Assembly: GCA_009937445.1 (NCBI GenBank)
Contig: JAACFM010000001.1
Span: 1 to 64,000, forward strand
Direction: 5' to 3'
Source: Gammaproteobacteria bacterium
Lineage (GTDB): Bacteria > Pseudomonadota > Gammaproteobacteria > Steroidobacterales > Woeseiaceae
DNA length: 64,000 bases
The notes under the pieces were generated by a model. The model did no database searches. It was not told the DNA's origin and saw nothing but the letters and a program-made list of their open reading frames with translations. Below are positions 62,252 through 64,000 of the stretch, one piece after another (within the stretch, counting starts at the first letter, position 1; each line of letters begins with the position of its first letter). Made by a program: the position numbers and the translations under genes.

Positions 62252-62744
62252 AGGTTTTCCGCCAATCGTACGGCCAGACGCGCGAATTCTGATACTGGGC
62301 AGTTTGCCCGGGCAAAAGTCGCTAACCGATCAAGAGTATTACGCTCATCCGCAAAATGCGTTCTGGCCGATAATGGCGCACCTGTTCGGAATCAGCGGTG
62401 ACTACGACGAGCGATGTGCACGACTACGCGATAAGCGGCTGGCGCTCTGGGATGTATTGCGCGCCTCAATTCGTCCGGGAAGTCTCGATTCAGATATTCA
62501 AAAAGAATCGGCGATGGCGAACGACTTCAGGGCGTTTTTATCCGTGCACACGCAAATTGAACGAATAGCTTTTAACGGCAAGAAAGCCGAACAGTTGTTC
62601 CGAACGATGGTGCCAAACAGGGATTTCGAGAAAATTCAGTTGGTAGGACTACCCTCTACCAGCCCGGCTTACGCAGCCATGCCATTTGCGAGCAAGTTGA
62701 GCCGTTGGAGGACCGGGCTGGAGACAGTGCGGCCAGCAAGTTAA
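62238..62744 (+). CDS. DNA-deoxyinosine glycosylase-like (UDG superfamily)
   Basis: The protein has 168 residues from ATG 62238, overlapping the previous gene by 14 nt. The segment EGFPPIVRPDARILILGSLPG is the motif-A region of the UDG superfamily, close to the deoxyinosine-glycosylase group; YYAHPQNAFWPIM and LPSTSPAYA are also typical. It should remove deaminated bases from DNA. Upstream in-frame starts add a poorly conserved tail. Confidence 0.85.
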   Translation: MEPSEGFPPIVRPDARILILGSLPGQKSLTDQEYYAHPQNAFWPIMAHLFGISGDYDERCARLRDKRLALWDVLRASIRPGSLDSDIQKESAMANDFRAFLSVHTQIERIAFNGKKAEQLFRTMVPNRDFEKIQLVGLPSTSPAYAAMPFASKLSRWRTGLETVRPAS

Positions 62745-62756
62745 CAGGAGAGAAAA

Positions 62757-63131
62757 ATGATCGGATACGTCACAGTAGGTACCAATAAATTCGACGAAGC
62801 AGCGCAGTTTTACGATGCGCTCTTCTCGACGATCGGCGCTGCTCGAGCATACGATACCGAAACGTTCATTGCCTGGGGTACCGGGCCGTCGGCGCCCGCA
62901 TTTTCGATAACCAAACCCTACGATGGCGGTGCGGCGTCGGTGGGTAACGGCGTCATGATTGCCATTGCAATGGACACGAACGAAAAGGTCGACGCCTTTC
63001 ACGCCAAAGCGTTGGAGTTGGGAGCCAAGGACGAGGGCGCTCCGGGTCCTCGAGTCGAGACTTTTTATGCAGGTTATTTTCGCGACCTTGACGGCAACAA
63101 GCTGAACGCGTTTTGTTTCACGCCTGAATAA
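62757..63131 (+). CDS. Glyoxalase/VOC-fold protein
   Basis: The protein has 124 residues with two beta-alpha-beta units of the VOC fold (VGTNKFDEAAQFYDALF and VETFYAGYFRDLDGNKLNAF). The Glu/Gln and His metal ligands typical of glyoxalase I are only partly recognisable, so the reaction is not assigned. The ribosome binding site AGGAG is strong. It is co-directional with the genes before it. Confidence 0.85.
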   Translation: MIGYVTVGTNKFDEAAQFYDALFSTIGAARAYDTETFIAWGTGPSAPAFSITKPYDGGAASVGNGVMIAIAMDTNEKVDAFHAKALELGAKDEGAPGPRVETFYAGYFRDLDGNKLNAFCFTPE

Positions 63132-63149
63132 TTTGTCACAAGGGGAACA

Positions 63150-63365
63150 ATGCTGAATGCAGCAGCAATCTTTCTTCCAATGCTCGCAACGATGACGTTA
63201 ACGGCAATTGTCTGGATATTTTTTCTGTTTCGCACGTTCCACAGCATCGAGCACTGCACCAGCTATATCGTCATGGCGCGGTTCTATCTGTACGTCGGTG
63301 CAGCATTGGCGTTGTGGTTCATGCTGGGCAGGGCACTGATCGTGGAACTGGCGGTCTACGTATAG
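63150..63365 (+). CDS. Small membrane protein
   Basis: This 71-residue protein has two hydrophobic helices (about 5-30 and 43-68) joined by a basic/His-rich loop. The family is not recognised. It starts 18 nt after the VOC gene and ends one base before the signal peptidase remnant. It may be a real small protein or a leftover of a decayed larger gene. Confidence 0.5.
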   Translation: MLNAAAIFLPMLATMTLTAIVWIFFLFRTFHSIEHCTSYIVMARFYLYVGAALALWFMLGRALIVELAVYV

Positions 63366-63566
63366 ATGATAAAAATAGACACACGGCTGCATCGGATCTT
63401 GCGCGAGGTTATCGTTCTCGGGCTGCTTGTCGTCGGCATTCTGGCCGGTCGACGTTCGCCGCGTGACGGCAAGCGACTGATCAAACGGGTCGTAGCGATC
63501 GGTGGCTATTTGCTATCGTCGAGAGACCGGATTCAGTTGGCTCGACCTGTAATTCCGGCGATTTGC
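63366..63566 (+). pseudogene. Remnant of a signal peptidase I (S26) gene
   Basis: The N-terminal stretch (REVIVLGLLVVGIL) is like the first membrane helix of LepB. It runs directly into RSPRDGKRLIKRVVAIGG, the conserved box D region of signal peptidase I with its catalytic lysine. The section with the catalytic serine and the membrane-to-periplasm part that normally lies between is missing. The frame then continues without homology into the antisense of the PII gene. This looks like a gene that lost its middle and 3' end. A functional protein is unlikely. Confidence 0.55.
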
Positions 63567-63944
<378 letters not shown>

Positions 63945-64000
63945 CTAGCAATAGGCATGCTCTATGTGTACAACTATGCAGAATTATCCGGTGGAAAGAC

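Overview
The window looks like chromosomal DNA from a gammaproteobacterium, plausibly a marine or sediment heterotroph. This is inferred from gene content: a PII protein, acetoacetyl-CoA synthetase, proBA, a LemA/M48 pair, lipoprotein and OmpA genes, and TolQ/TolR-type envelope motors. No rRNA, tRNA, CRISPR array, transposase or phage gene was seen. Genes are packed tightly, with many ATGA or TGATG overlaps and frequent GTG or TTG starts.

Layout. 1-3.6 kb is a respiratory/redox patch: a cytochrome b6-like, ferredoxin and MvhD-type fusion (cut by the window edge), a bacteriohemerythrin, and a heme-copper oxidase subunit I gene broken by a frameshift. 3.6-10.7 kb holds metabolic genes: an LldD-type oxidase, a cold-shock protein, a redoxin, acetoacetyl-CoA synthetase, a thioesterase and glycerol kinase. 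10.7-25.5 kb is the most unusual region, a co-directional array of 12 genes. It encodes a Ser/Thr kinase with four zinc ribbons, a PP2C phosphatase, two lipoproteins, a membrane kinase with a repeat ectodomain, a degenerate FHA/PEGA/formylglycine-fold protein, a small acidic exported protein, a MotA/TolQ-like channel, an Hsp70-like/FHA protein, two VWA proteins with MotB/ExbD-like anchors, and an OmpA-like protein followed by a strong terminator.

25.6-36.7 kb returns to metabolism: phhB, threonine dehydratase, an orphan ParA, divergent ilvB-type and ilvH genes, a proB-proA-glpD operon, and a type Vd patatin autotransporter. 36.7-41.7 kb has a small kinase-like gene divergent from a very large AAA-like ATPase with a membrane segment, a P-domain and WD40 repeats. 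41.7-49.9 kb carries an MFS/PlsC fusion, an EexN-like lipoprotein, MscS, a SYLF protein, an M48 protease, LemA and ApbE. 50.2-59.8 kb is a second envelope machine: a TlpA thioredoxin, TPR proteins, ExbB, two ExbD paralogues and a TonB/AgmX-like protein. The last 4 kb has an HxlR regulator, a dehydrogenase with a signal peptide, a histidine phosphatase, a deoxyinosine-glycosylase-like protein, a VOC protein, a signal peptidase remnant and a PII gene.

The best candidate for an undescribed system is 10.7-25.5 kb. I read it as a phospho-threonine-controlled, proton-motive-force-driven envelope complex: kinases and phosphatase as writers and eraser, FHA protein as reader, MotA/TolQ-like protein as stator, and VWA proteins with an Asp-bearing helix in place of MotB or ExbD. 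This is inference from domains and gene order. The TPR-ExbB-ExbD-ExbD-AgmX cluster at 50.7-59.8 kb is a second, differently built motor of the same general class.
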